From Liolophura sinensis (lineage: Eukaryota > Mollusca > Polyplacophora > Chitonida > Chitonidae), in NCBI RefSeq assembly GCF_032854445.1, contig NC_088295.1, positions 42,335,385 to 42,399,384 of the forward strand: a stretch of 64,000 nt of DNA. The letters are read 5' to 3'. Every line of letters begins with the position of its first letter. Within the stretch, counting starts at the first letter, position 1. The position numbers were made by a program, and so were the translations under genes. Below are positions 1-12,727 of the stretch, in pieces. Under the pieces are notes generated by a model, which worked only from the letters and a program-made list of their open reading frames with translations, did no database searches and was not told where the DNA came from.

Positions 1-3000
1 CTGAATCTTCTTTCATACAAAGTTATATTGGTCTAGTTAAACAGTCAGGAATATGAAGTCTATCCAACGTGACACCCTTCGTGTGAATGAAATATATGTG
101 CATATATGAATGAAAATGAAAAATAAGAACAGGAAGCGTTTTCCAAATGAACATTCTCGACAGTATGACAATCAATTAACGGAACATAGCGCCAATACGT
201 TTTCCTTAAAAATCCATGGAGCAATGATTGTAAAGACATATGTATAGTTTATATCAGGTGATGATCAACCCATTAATTACGTTACATTGTTTTAGCAATG
301 TGGGTAATGTTAGAATATGGACATATGCACCTTTTGTGAAAATTTTAATATTTTTCAGGCCAAACTCATAAAACATTTTATTTTGTTCATCCAAGGAAAC
401 AAAGATTTGGATCAATCATAACCTAAAAGAAACAAATATATGAATATTCATCTTACTCCTAAAGATTTAGAGATAGCAGTGCTATTCAAGAGAGATATAC
501 ATCTAATACCCTGAAATTCTTAACAAGAACGTTCTCCACTATTATAAAGCATAAAATTGAACACCGTTAATAAATACACCACCTATTCAGTGTGACAACT
601 TCAGACAGGCTGCGATGTGCTGACAGCCGAGTTTTAATTGGTAGGACGATGGAATTTGAAATCAAATCTGTTCTCCATTGGTGTGTGAAGGGTCCGTATC
701 AAGGTCAAGAGTGGATAGTATGACCTCGGAACAATCTGGGGCAACCATCCTGAGAGGATAACATCAATCCGACTTCTCATAGGATACAGATTTGTCAAAC
801 CGCATTACCGATCCATTGTGTCTGCGTTATTCCTTGTTGCATACAGGGTAAGCTGTGATCTGTAGATTTCGCGCCCTTACTTCAACTCTCAGCGGATATA
901 CGCTAAACGTTTTTGTCAGCTGTACATCAAATTCAGTGTGCCTCTTCAGGCCAAACAATGGATCGATTTTACTTAGTCTCCTGTGAGCGATAGGCTAAAA
1001 TTGACAGTGATGTTCCTAACGTGATTTCTCCTGACAGGGGCCACCCCAGAGTTGACAGCGAAAACACTGGTACTGTCAATAAAATACTGACCATGCTCAA
1101 ACAATAATCTCAACAGCCTTGATCTGGTCGTTTGTGTTTTACAACGCTGTTGTCTGGTTGTGACCTTACATGGGCGGCTTTGTGGTGGCCATCTTTGTTT
1201 CGTTTAAAAGCGGAAAGTGGAAACTCGCGTATCTCTATGCGCAATTTGCAGAAATGGTGGAATAAACCTATAACTCAAAGTGCAGCCCGTTGTAAACTGG
1301 AATGACTCATTTAACCCGACTTGTTTGCGGTATAGAAGCCTGACTGACATTTCGTTGACACACTGCCCCTCGGCACCCACTCGCTCACAAAAAACAGTAA
1401 AGCCAATATCTAGCCAATATCTAGTATTATTCATTTTTTTTTTGGTCATGTGACGAGGTGAAGAGACGAGGCTATTGAAATTTTGAAAATGAATAAATTA
1501 TTTTTGAATAGTTTGTTTCACAAGAATAAGTAGCAATTACCTTACTCGACAGAAGAAATATACATTTATTACGTGAGTAGAAATTTGGAATGATACAATA
1601 AAAGACAAATCAGTACAGGAACGAGGTACGAGTTTTGGATCATTTATTGTGGTTGAGTAATAAGTGTTAAACTTAGTTTCTGTTTATAATTTGAAATTGA
1701 GGGTTCTGCAATCCCATAACGATTTCATCAATTCCAATGATATTGTTTTCAACGTATATAAACAGCGATTTTCTTATTGTATATAATATACGAACAAATT
1801 AAATACTTAGATATTTAACCATGTTATCTTGACATTGATAGGGAAGGACTTATGCGGAAATGTCAATCATTGCTGGCTTATTAAACCAGTCTTTGTTGGT
1901 AAGTTTCTGAATATCTCTTCTCAAGATGAATCAGGCAAACGAAAGACTCACATTTAACTAAATGCCTCGGACTGAGACCCTTGGAATGGTTTACAGTTAC
2001 AAGGGCTTGCGGCAGGATCTTTCGAAATAGTGCTTACCGTCACAAAACTACAATAAAAGCTGTATGTATTCCTCTCTGCCCCTTTGTTTAACGCCAATCC
2101 CCGGCAATTTAAAACAGGATAATGTATTTAGATTACAGACCAATCGAACGTCTAAAAACAATTCCCTTCAGAGATACTGCTGACTTGAGCCTCGTTTTCA
2201 TGCTAGGGTAGTCTTGAATTGCCCATTACTCTATCCAGATGGCCGCCATTATTGCAGACTCCATCGATCCCGTCCATGAAAGTTAGTGTCATCTTAGCCA
2301 CATCTTAGATTTAGCGGATCTGTTTGGCCAAGTTCGAAGCAAGAATCTCTAACAGTTAAAGAAGCTTGTAAATGAGTCAGCTGACAAAACGTATATGTGC
2401 TGCTTTAAAAGATGCAGTATCTACTCCGATACGGCCAAGGCATAAAACAAATCACTGGAAGCAAATTTGATATTTACCAAGGATATATATAGGCGTCTTC
2501 CAGACAGTTCCTTTTACAAGTCCATTTGGTTTGAGAAAAGTAGATTAAATATTACCTCTACACGATATGTAACAACGTCAAACCTCACAGTGACTGCAAA
2601 TTAAACAGGTGAATAGTTTCACTTTATCAATATGTCCAGCGTCGGATACCATTTGCTCAACAATAAGTATTAATGCTACTGTTCACGAAACTCCTCATCG
2701 AGTTTCTCTCAGCCTCCATTATCTCCATTTTCAGCTGTGCTTACATAATAGCCAGATTTGAAATGATACTGTCGCGTTGACAGTTTGGAGGCGTTATCCA
2801 TAGTTCACATACGCTGTACTGAAGCTTCAAGATAGCGTTTACCTCCACAGGTCTTTTGTTACATTCAGCATCATCATTCAGAACCGTGTTTTTTCATCGG
2901 TGCTAGTGGAGGTCAGCGCTAAAACGTCTTCAACCGCCAAGCGCTTCCTTCACAATTCACAGTTTAGAAACAAACCCGTTTAGCGCAAGACCAAATCATT

Positions 3001-3750
3001 GCACTTGTAGTTTGTTTCAGGTAAGAATTTGAATAAAAAAAATGCTCAGTAATTACCGGCATGATTTTAAGCCTATTTCAGCCTAATGTGGTCATATGTA
3101 ATGTTTTGCTCCATTGCTTTTAAACGGTTTTAACTCCACTGCATCTGTGTTCGATAATCGGAGATAAATATGATATAGTATGGAAGGTTTTGCAAATCCC
3201 AGGAATTGTCATCTTTTCGTGGCTAGTGGTCTTGTCTTTTCTCTTTGAGTGGAGAAATTTCCTAGATAGTCTCTGTGTATCACACTGAGCTTATCACAAA
3301 ATCAAGCAAACGCTATTCTCAAGAGCTCTATTATTAAGACAAACAAAAATATATAAACCCGTCTGAAATTTAATATCAATGCACCCTGGATACATGTGCT
3401 GTCAGACATCCCACATACCCCATGTTATGTGGGGAAAATGAAGACAATGCTCTTTACATTCGAATTCAGTTAAGTTCTATAGTCCTTCACACACAGAATC
3501 AACGGCTGTTTAGAAAATTTTCCTCCTGATTTGCTTAATGGTTATTAGAGTGCTTAGAGTGACTACAGTTAACAGCATTGTTTTGCTCCTAATAGATAAA
3601 CCTTTACTTGCTGGCCCAATGTTCACTGGGTAATATTGACTACGGTGTTATAACAGAAATACTGCTTAACAATAACACCTTGCTAGCATCCTACGCAAGT
3701 GGAAATTCAGGATTCTCAATAAAATAAAGCCATTTGTTCCATTTAATTGC
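1..3750. other. Unassigned AT-rich sequence
   Basis: I see no recognisable gene, RNA or repeat here. Short open frames exist (for example an 81-codon one on the minus strand at 1204-1449), but they have no domain motif and no splice-site context that I can support. The sequence is not internally repeated and shares no obvious block with the rest of the window. Confidence 0.4.
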
Positions 3751-3780
3751 GTTAAGCCTCAAGCACTCACTCACTCACTC
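3751..3780 (+). repeat. SINE-2, 3' end fragment
   Basis: The stretch ends in 'CAAGCACTCACTCACTCACTC', the same 3' end as the full SINE-2 copy at 50407-50798 (plus strand). Only about 30 bases remain, so this is a 5'-truncated relic or a chance match extended by the simple CACT repeat. Confidence 0.45.
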
Positions 3781-3784
3781 TATT

Positions 3785-5415
3785 TCATTGGTAATCGGCC
3801 ATAACATTTGGTGCATGCGTTAATCGCATTGTAATGTTTCTCTTTAATGTTTAATAGTAAAGGTGAATGGGAGTATTGTCAAAACTGGTTAGGTCACCGT
3901 TGTCTTAATAAATGTATGCATATCATCTGGGCATTGCAATCTCTTCCTAGGTCTCATAAAGCACAAAAATGAGCACACTGACGAGCTTATAAAAGCTGCT
4001 TCTTACTGCAGTGAGATGCAATGAGGTCATACGGTTGAAACTAGAGGACAATTTGTTTTGAATTTATTCCACGGCTATGTCAGATTTATCCAACAGGAAG
4101 TTCTTCAGGAACGGAAAATTTTCGAGATGACATGCTCATAAATCCTGTTCTTGACAGAGTTTTGCTGGCAGCTACAGCTGCACGTGATTAGGCAGGGTAA
4201 ATGCCCTGATGGAGGGCCGGTTATTGTAGGTGACAAAACATGAGCATAAAATACCTATGGTACACGTACCCAATATACCCAGCAGACGTTATCGATCTGA
4301 TTGTCTAATACACGCTGGATATCGGGCCGATATTCCGGAAAAGGGACAACATCCAATCGGAAGGCGAATAATGGACTTGGAGATAACAGCATCATAAATC
4401 CGCCATCTGGATGGGTGTCATGGAAATACGGATCTACCTCGTGAAATGGAAATCGTAGGGGCTTCATATCACATAACCGTGCAGGAAATAAAACCTGGAT
4501 AACTGATCTGCACGTACAGTACCAAACAATACCATGTCTCTAATTCCAGGCCTGAAATGGCAATGGCTTGTTTATGCTCTTGACTTATGAAGTCGCAAGT
4601 TAAAATTCAGCTCTCGCTCGTGCTTTTTGGTTGTGGTGTTAAGCCAGTGGGTTAACAGGCACCTGGAAAAGCTTAGTGATTTACACCGCAGACGCATCGA
4701 ACAGAATCTGCTGTATTTCAAACACGGTCTCAGGTGCCCCTTCGGTGCAACGTCACACAAATGTGTTGCGGTCTTGAGCCAGCTTGTGCACCCAGTAATA
4801 ACTTATATTCTCTTTTCGGTAACAGTGACAAGATTTCTAACACAGCCCTATTTCCTGTACGTTTAAACCTCACGGAAATTGCAGCAGTTAAATGTCCCTA
4901 CAACCTCTTATGTTTAGATTATAGCCGAACACGCCAGGATTGGATTCGGGATATATGAAACTTTCCACAGAAATCATTAAGCTCTTGGACCAACAATGGG
5001 CCCTTATGTCCAGTTTATGTAGACATAATTTATGCACTCGGGGTTATTCCATACCTGGCAACAACGCTAAATGTTATGATATGATTCTTGCGTAACCGGC
5101 CTACCGAATTCTGCCCAGTGATGATACAGAGTTAACATTGTCTGTAAAACCGAAGTGGTACAGATAAAGTCAAGAAGATTCATGAAAGCTGTCTCACATT
5201 TAAGAAGTTTCCATTACGGATGTTCGTACCTGAGCAGCAAGAATTAGTCCTCTCTTGGACATTGAAGAAGTATTTACGTAATTTCTCCATGAGAGATAAT
5301 GGGAACCTTGAGATTTCTTCTATTTGCTCAGAAAAAAATGATTAATGTTTGATCACTAACCGTAGAGTCAATATTTTAACTTCTCATTGCCAGTGCTATA
5401 ATTGTAGTAAAGAGC
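3785..5415. other. Unassigned sequence
   Basis: Nothing recognisable. Several overlapping short frames on both strands at 4255-4958 lack any motif and mutually shadow each other, as expected of noncoding DNA. Confidence 0.4.
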
Positions 5416-5605
5416 GAGGTTTTATCGACTGGTTGAGATGCTTGTCTTTCATTCGCTATGAGACTCGAGATGCTAGTTCGGTTTGGGACTTGGACGGTGA
5501 ATTTGTGGAATACCCCGCTGTCTTTGTTCGTGGTGACATAAAACGCTCGCCGATCGTAGTGTGACTATTCGCGCACCATTCTGCCTTTCGTTGAAGATCA
5601 CTTGT
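5416..5605 (+). repeat. SINE-3, tRNA-derived, diverged copy
   Basis: This aligns by eye with 57234-57425. Shared blocks are a degenerate tRNA-like head ('GGTTGAGATGCTTGTCTTTC'), the core around 'GGACTTGGACGGTGAATTTG', then 'GGTGACATAAA' and 'TTCGTTGAAGATCACTTG'. A tRNA-like 5' part followed by an unrelated body is the layout of a SINE. The internal promoter boxes are decayed here and clearer in the other copy. No target-site duplication was found. Confidence 0.55.
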
Positions 5606-5612
5606 CTTCGAC

Positions 5613-7084
5613 CAACATGTTGGGCATATTTGTACATGTACCTCAGAGTTCGTCAGTAACTTGCTCGAATGTCATTGCAGGCTTTACGCCGGGGTCTTCA
5701 GTTTCCTCCACCCACAAAACAGACCACCATCTCATGCATATATGAAAAATCTCGAGTATGACGTTAAACATCAATGAAATAAGTAAATGTATAAATGCAT
5801 TGAGTAGAATTTCAGCTCACCCCATCCCACTTAGCACCATGAATTTCACGGAATTAAGTAATACCGATAAAAAAAACGGCCTTTCAATATCTGGAATTCC
5901 AGAGTTGCGTTTAAAGCATGTGTATATGCCCTATATTGCAGCTCCTAACGCACAGGCAATGTTGAGTTTTGATTACCTTTGTGTATACTTACTACAAAGC
6001 ACATCGGTAGACGGTTATTCAAGGAGCATATGATAGCTTTTAGTTCTGTTGGCAATTATGGACGATCAGGGGTACATGAATAAATTATGTGTGCATAAAC
6101 TCGATACAGGGATATCCCTTTATCAGCCAGGTCCGCTGCTCGAATCCATCGCTGGCTCCTTCGGCTCTAACTTAAAGCCAGGATGTTGTATGAATACGTC
6201 ACTGATACAATATCCGTCAAGTATAAATTACTGCTTGATGTCTGTGCTACCCAAAACCATATTTGTGATTTGAACCAAATTCTCCGCCTTTCAGTCTGTT
6301 ACTTGTTACTCAACGTATCAAAGGTCAAGCTGGTCGTACCACTTTAAAGATGTTACTTTATAGCCCCTGCTTTTGAGAAGTGGGTATCCAATATAGTATC
6401 AGACATAGTTATTTGCTGACATTAGCCTTTGGGTAGACAGAATTACTACGAACGATTGCCAATTCCTGAAAACGTTTTTCCTACATGGTGCACATATCTG
6501 TCATCTCAAATAAGCAGAGCCTTAAGAAGGAACTACACTCGGCGAACCCTAAGCGATCCGTAAGACCCAAGGACTTCTGAAATCTGTGTTGTAAGTGTGG
6601 GGTTCAGGTCTAAATCGATATGGCATCCATAGTAATGCACAAGTCCATCTTCTCTACCCGAATTTCATAATATTTGTTTAAGGTCGAGAATAACTGGACA
6701 TAACTGAATTAAAGGATGGAAACTGCTCGGGTCATTCCGTTCTACGGACTCCACCTATATTTGCCTTTACATTTAAGGTTTATATCTCACTTGGCCTTTA
6801 CATCCACTATAGTCTTTATGAAAGGACCCAGAGATTACTTCATATACTTAAGTTTAAGAGTTCATTCTTCCTAATATTCAACAGTATTTGAGTGATACCA
6901 TTTCAAACTAACTAATTAGAGGAGCAAACAGGTCAAAACGGGGAAGCAGAGTTTGTGAGGTTCCTGATGATCGTCAAGGGGTGAGATGCCTGAAAGCCTA
7001 GGCATCCTTAATATCGTTAATCAAGAGGTAATATCCTGATATTAAAGAAACGACCTCTTAGCAAGCGAACTATTGTGTTACCAA
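5613..7084. other. Unassigned sequence
   Basis: No supported feature. The open frames at 5758-6033 and 6049-6273 are short, without recognisable motifs, and not flanked by convincing splice signals. Confidence 0.4.
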
Positions 7085-7200
7085 TAGGGTATGTTGGTAT
7101 ACCCTAAATAAGATAAATGACAAGAGGCCGTATTTCACCGGATACGTGAGACCTTTGCCAGTTATCACTTTGTCGTCTCTTCTGTAGTATTACTGTCTGT
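7085..7200 (-). repeat. Dispersed repeat R3, diverged copy
   Basis: The reverse complement reads ACAGAAGAGACGACAAAGTG, then CACGTATCCGGTGAAATACG and GCCTCTTGTCATTT. This follows, in the same order, the R3 core seen at 26655-26850, 47095-47290, 52715-52880 and 59985-60160. R3 has no coding capacity that I can see and its class is unknown. Confidence 0.55.
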
Positions 7201-7500
7201 GATGATGTCTTCAGTATTCTTAAGAATTCAAACTTTTCGAAGGCATTTCGGATTTAAATGAATTAGTAAGTTGTAAAATTAGGTCAATACATAATCCGAA
7301 CTATAATATACATGTACTAGCGTTAATGGTAAATTCAATAGTTCTGTTGAACGCACTGCGTTAACGCTATATTTCACCGCTCTTAGAGAATTATAACTAT
7401 TAAATTCTAGAAATTCCCATTCACAAACATCAACAAGACTACTGTAACCGGAGTTCTCAATTCCTATAAAGACACATATAAGGTCACAATTCACTATACG

Positions 7501-7762
7501 TTTATTTATTTATTTGAGCTTAACACTGTAATCAAGAATATTTCACCCTATTCGACGGCAGCCAGCATTACGATGGAAGGAAACCGGACATAGCTCGGGC
7601 GAAACCCACGACCATTCGCAGGTTGCTGACATAATTTCCCACGTTCCGCCGGAGAGGGAGTCAGCACGAGCTTGACTTGAACTCACAACGACCACATTGG
7701 TGAGAGGCTTCAAAGACATTGCGCCGTCCTGGCACACTATCCCCCTGGGGCACGAAGACCTC
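7501..7762 (-). repeat. SINE-1, near full length, old copy
   Basis: On the minus strand the order is tRNA-like head, body, then a (AAAT)n tail; the tail is the TTTATTTATTTATTT at 7501. Diagnostic blocks shared with the well-preserved copy at 47849-48132 include CAAGAATATTTCAC, GCCAGCATTACGATGG, CCCACGACCATTCGCAGGTT and TTGACTTGAACTCACA (the complement of the B box). The tRNA A-box end is mutated beyond confident reading, so this is an old insertion. Confidence 0.85.
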
Positions 7763-10700
7763 TATTCACTACATGAGTGCCACTGCTTTCCCCAAGTACC
7801 TGAAAAACTTCCTGACTTAAAGCTGTATTCGAATTTTCGACCTCATTGGTCTGACTGGACACAACAAAAGATCCGATTCAATTTTGATCAATTACTGAGG
7901 TCCCGAGTGGAATTTAACAAACAAAAGCAACAGAATGTATCTTCATTTACCAGATAGCAATATCTACAACCATGCAAGTGTCTACATTCTTCATTTGCAT
8001 GATAAGCCCTTCACCGTTATAGTAACAAAAAGGCTTTTTAAACTCATGTAGTTAAAAGCCCCAAAACCCGTTACGAGTGCCTTAGTTATTGTGTTTTTTA
8101 CGAATGATTTTTCCTTGATTGGAATTGGATATAAATAGGCATCATAAGTCTATAACTTGGCTTACATTAAAAAATAAACATTTCCAGTAACCACCGATTT
8201 AAGCAAACATTCCTCCTCCAACCCGGCTTCAATAAAATCAATAGGCAACACAGATTTTTTCCGGGTGAACTAAGTGCTGACGCCTAGACATCTTCACATC
8301 ATCATCTTTATTCTAGAAGAAATGTTCAATACCACCAAGTCAATGGATCTGTTATCACAAAAGCATTATTGGCTGTGTCCACACGTCAGTGCCGCTCAAG
8401 ATGTTTGCTTAATTAAACATACCGTTATAGATTTTCTCCGGAGAATCTGCTCAAGAAGATGCAGACATCACTAGGCAGATATAAAAACCATCCATATTTA
8501 GATTGTAAATCTCAGATATTCATGTCCATTACGTATCTCTGTTGCGTTTTTATTGCAATAAAAACACTACACTGTGGTAGTTTAATGTAAAACTCTGCTT
8601 ATACACCTATCGACTTTCGACGCCAAAAAAAATTGGGCCTTATATGCTGGCTTTCACTAGATATGACGTGCCGCCGGTAAAAGCTTATCTAAAACACAGG
8701 AGTTTTTTTGTCCTCATTAAATCCTCCGTCTATTATAGCCTTCGAAAATGTTCCAGAATAAATTCGACATATTTCTTTCTCGCCATCTCTGTCAGTCTGC
8801 CTCTAGCTGGCATCCTGTTCATGCACTCTTTACCGTTGATGTATACTTGGTTCTCGTGGAAATAACATCCTATTTACCACAACATATAAAACAAACCATG
8901 CACTTGTGGGGTTTCATTGTGCTGATTTCATTTCATTTCATTTAGCGTATGCATTCTTGAAGAAACCCTGTGAAAAAAACACGGAACAATCTGAAAAATG
9001 GATGGGTATACAGGCAGTCAGACTACTCGCAATACATAGTAGATAAGTTACCTTCAGAAAACTCACGTAGTATAGAATTTCTAAATTCCAGATGATAGTT
9101 CCAATACTTTAACTCAAAAGTGGATTCATTCCTTATACACATTTTATATCTCTTGGTTATATTGAACATCAAAGCTATTAATCGATAAGGATTAAAGTAG
9201 CTCTTCAAAATGACGAATAATGATTAAAGCGTCTCAGACAAACTTGCCGTTTTGCGTCCAACTCTATCTGTACTATTGTTCAGGTTTTATCATTTTATGT
9301 TGGCTTCAACAATCAGTTGTGGAGTGGGTTTGGATCAACGGAAACATGGATAAAACCACGTTCACTGGTAGAATCAGTTTGCTCGGCAAATTTCCACCAT
9401 TGTTTAAGTCCCCGGAGTTACTAAAGGTCGGCCGCAATCACTTTGCTCTCAGTTAGCTGTAGCTTGTCAATGCCTGCTATTGACTTTGGTCGTTTGCCGG
9501 CTTCCAGTTTTGGCCGTCTGCTCTCTCTCATTTCTTGGTCATCAATTTGGTGAGGAAAGGACCAAAGATCAGCTTCATTCACTTAAGTGGACAGGACGAG
9601 ATCAAAGCACTCTTTCATTTTAAGTCCCATTCTGTTGAAGTTGTCCCAAAGAGCGATAAAATTTCACGTGAAATTGTTCAGAGGTTTGTTGTTGATGAGT
9701 TCCCTGAAACTATAAAATCATGCTGATGTGGTCTAATTGTGTACTCAGCATTGCTACTGAGTACTTCCCAAACGCACCCTTAACGAAATATGCTCAACTG
9801 TAGTAGATGTGTTCGAACAGCTTTCTGAGTATTGAAGAGCATAGGTCTGAAGTAAGACACATCAATCTCTAAGTACATGTACAAGTGCCTACATTGCACA
9901 TACATTATTACTAATTCATGTATTCTAACTGTTCACGTAATCAGACAAAAATACAGCGTAAAGTAAAGAAAACTGTGCTCATAAATTGAATTTCTTTGAT
10001 TGAAAACTATTATAACTGATCGCTGATTGTCAATGTAAGTGAGAAACAAAAAGTATAAACAAAATTGATTACAAATTATCACCTTTATATTGTTTGTCTC
10101 TGACAATGTTCTCGAAAACTAGAGTTTCGATCTCTTATGGTTTTGCTGTTTAGCATATTGAGCGATTGATTTTTCAGCGCTCTTATATTCCAAATCATTT
10201 CAAATCATTACGAAGATTTGTCATAATGTTTCAGCACGATGAGGATGATCGACTTTGTCTCTGCATGATATCGGAACGGCATTCTGCTTCAGCCTTGGGA
10301 GGGTATTCTATCCGGTTTCAGTGGCTATCAGCTTAATGAAGGCATGTCATGTTAATTTAGCTCTGTGAGGGCATACCATTATGTTTCAGACTGGCGAATA
10401 TATTGTTTACGAATCGTCACCGAATCCTTTCCTGTGTGCCACACACAAGAACACAGATACTATCAATGTAATATTATCACGTTACGAATCTTGAACATGA
10501 TTTTGGTTGTCATATTATGGATTTTTCTGCTTTGCGTTTGATCAAAATAAACCGATATACCCTGCAAAACCTTCCGTACTTAAAGGGGCTTTTAAAGAAT
10601 GTGTAAATGTCAAGCATGTATAAAGGCATCTCCCTATTCTTTGAAAAGTACAGTTAGGATAAAGAAATGTGACCAAGATTAAAATGAGTTATGGTCTAAT

Positions 10701-12159
10701 AATGACAGAATTGAACATCACAGCAAATTGAATAAATAATGATCAGATTTAATACCATTCAACCTTTAACAACACTTCTGTAACAAGTGTTTTTCTTGTC
10801 AAAAAGGTCAAGAATGTTCAGTGACTTTACCGGACAAAAGAATACGTCCAAGTCAGTCTATCAGCTTTTGGAAAGCTATCCGGGTGGTATACAATTCAAA
10901 CTTTACACAATTTAATTTATTGAAATATTATGAAACCTGCTACAAAGATTAAAGCTGACAAAGTGAGGAGTTCATCCTTGTATAACGCCAGAGACACGAC
11001 TGAACTGTTTAGTTTATTTCCTGTACAGCACCAGACAGGTTGTCCTATCTCGCCTGTGACGTTGTCAAACATGCTGAAGTTCTGCTCTGGCCTAATGTGA
11101 AAGTGTTGTTGACGTGCTGCTGAAGTCAATTCCAGTCCACTCATTGTAATGTTCCAACTCCCCGTGCCTGTCCGTTAAGCAGCCATCAGCATTTAACTAA
11201 ATTGGACAACCAATTTGTCATCCCAACCGCCTAAAGCTTTCAAGCGGGTGATGTGTATGATGTCAAAATATTTTTTCTAAGAGATCGGTTGGTCTGTTTT
11301 TTTGAACCATCCAAAACAAACTTAATTGGAAGTATGTGACTTTCATCCCAAAATTTTCGTCGTGAAATCAAGAATATTGACTATTTCGTGACACGGGTTG
11401 CAGACCAGCTGTTTCATGGCAGCATCAATGCACTTTACATGGTCTTGCGCAACTCCAGCGATGGGCAGCTTTTAACGTAAATTAACTATTGTGTAAATAT
11501 ATCAAGCAAAATGCGGTAAAAGGTTGTTGGCATTTCAGATATATTTGTGCTTTTTTTTTTGCCTTTTTACCCATATCAGTTACCAATTCCTACAAATGCT
11601 GGGTAATTGGATTTTCAGGTTTAAGTGATATACTGTTGGTCAGAACGGCATTTCTGCTTATTGGTATCAAAATAACATCATTGCTTGACCAAAACGAGGA
11701 CGTACAAAAGTTTTTTTCATGGAAATTAAACCAAACACTGCCTGGAACAAAGGCCATCGGGTCCGACTATATTGACGAGGGTGACATTTAATGAACTTAT
11801 CATTTAAATCCACATATATGTTTTATGGGAGAGCTTTAATATATGCATTTTCTGAAGCGTATTCACTAGGGACCTGATAAACCTGATACATTCCGCCGAA
11901 GTATAAAGGCTGCATTTTCTCATAGTCAAGTCTGTGATAACTCGTAAAGTATATTTGTGTATTGTGTCCCGTGAATCTGACCGATGCTCATTCCGATCAT
12001 ACCGAAGCCTGAATATTCTGCAGATGGCCCTATAAAGTCCAGATGTACAGTCTCCAAGGACTTTGAGTAGCCCTGTTTTTAATATTGTTTATATCTGATT
12101 GGGGTGAGATGACAAAATACATGTAATTCGCCATTCATTACATGGAGGAAACTATCAAC
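7763..12159. other. Unassigned sequence, about 4.4 kb
   Basis: No recognisable gene or repeat. Two adjacent plus-strand frames at 9220-9456 and 9535-9726 are among the less noisy-looking short frames, but they have no motif I recognise. The 100-codon frame at 11489-11791 encodes a low-complexity hydrophobic start and is not supported by any family signature. Confidence 0.4.
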
Positions 12160-12256
12160 TAGCTTAATAGTGTGACAAATTCGATTGGGAAGATCACTGA
12201 TATAAATCTAACAGGACAAAGCTCCCAAGACAGAACCTTGGGGAATCCCGACCCAC
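12160..12256 (-). pseudogene. LINE reverse-transcriptase fragment
   Basis: The minus strand translates to VGIPQGSVLGALSC, an in-frame stop, then IYISDLPN. 'G-[IV]-PQGSVLG-P-L-F...-Y-I-N-D-L' is the well-known motif block of non-LTR retrotransposon reverse transcriptases just upstream of the catalytic F/YADD segment. The stop and the loss of the surrounding domain show it is dead. It is a different region of RT from that kept in the LINE at 31480-33352, so the two could be remnants of the same or of different families. The adjoining sequence at 12289-12490 is a minisatellite. Confidence 0.75.
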
Positions 12257-12288
12257 AGTTGCTTTAAGCTTGTTTTCGGGCCGCCTAT

Positions 12289-12490
12289 AATAACAACTCA
12301 CTGTTGACTTTGAGAAAGGTAGCCGCCAATAACAACTCGGTGTTGACTTTGAGAGAGATAACCGCCAATAACAACTTGTTACTGACCTAGGGAGAAGTAG
12401 GCGCCAGTAACAACTCGTTGTTGACTTTTGGAGAAGTAGCCGCCAATAACAACTCGTTACTGACTTTGAGAGAGGTAGCCCCCAATAACA
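12289..12490 (+). repeat. 39-bp minisatellite, 5.2 copies
   Basis: Five consecutive 39-base units begin with AATAACAACT (the fourth with AGTAACAACT) and end with GTAGCCGCC or close variants, at 12289, 12328, 12367, 12406 and 12445. A partial unit AATAACA closes the array. Units differ at several positions, so the array is not recent. The period is a multiple of three but the region has no supported reading frame. Confidence 0.93.
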
Positions 12491-12521
12491 GTAAAAGCAT
12501 TAATATTTAGAGGATTGAAAA

Positions 12522-12727
12522 GAGTGAGAGTGGGTGCTTGGGGTTTAACGTCATACTTAACAATTTTTCAGTCATGACCGCGGAGTTCTTAGAGTGCATG
12601 TAATGTACCTCCTTGTTGCAGGACGGGATTCCACCGCTATTTTATCTAGTGCTCCTTCACTCAGAAGATTTACCGAAGGCAAGTAAGCCTCCCCGCTATA
12701 AGCTCTACCAACTGAGCTATCGGGACC
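12522..12727 (-). repeat. SINE-2, internally deleted copy
   Basis: On the minus strand the element starts with a good tRNA-like A box (GATAGCTCAGTTGGTAGAGC, 12700-12724) and ends with CCCCAAGCACCCACTCTCAC. The body matches the copies at 50407-50798 and 63017-63334, for example around 'TTGCAGGACGG' and 'TTTTATCTAGTGCT'. About half of the element between the A-box region and the conserved body is missing, including the B box. The copy is therefore about 205 rather than about 390 bases and lacks a complete internal pol III promoter. Confidence 0.85.

Noticed and set aside
11489-11791. 100-codon plus-strand frame
   Set aside because: No motif, low-complexity phenylalanine stretch from a T run, no splice context; consistent with chance.
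12698-12727. Possible tRNA gene from the A-box-like end
   Set aside because: There is no cloverleaf or B box after it; it is the head of an internally deleted SINE-2.
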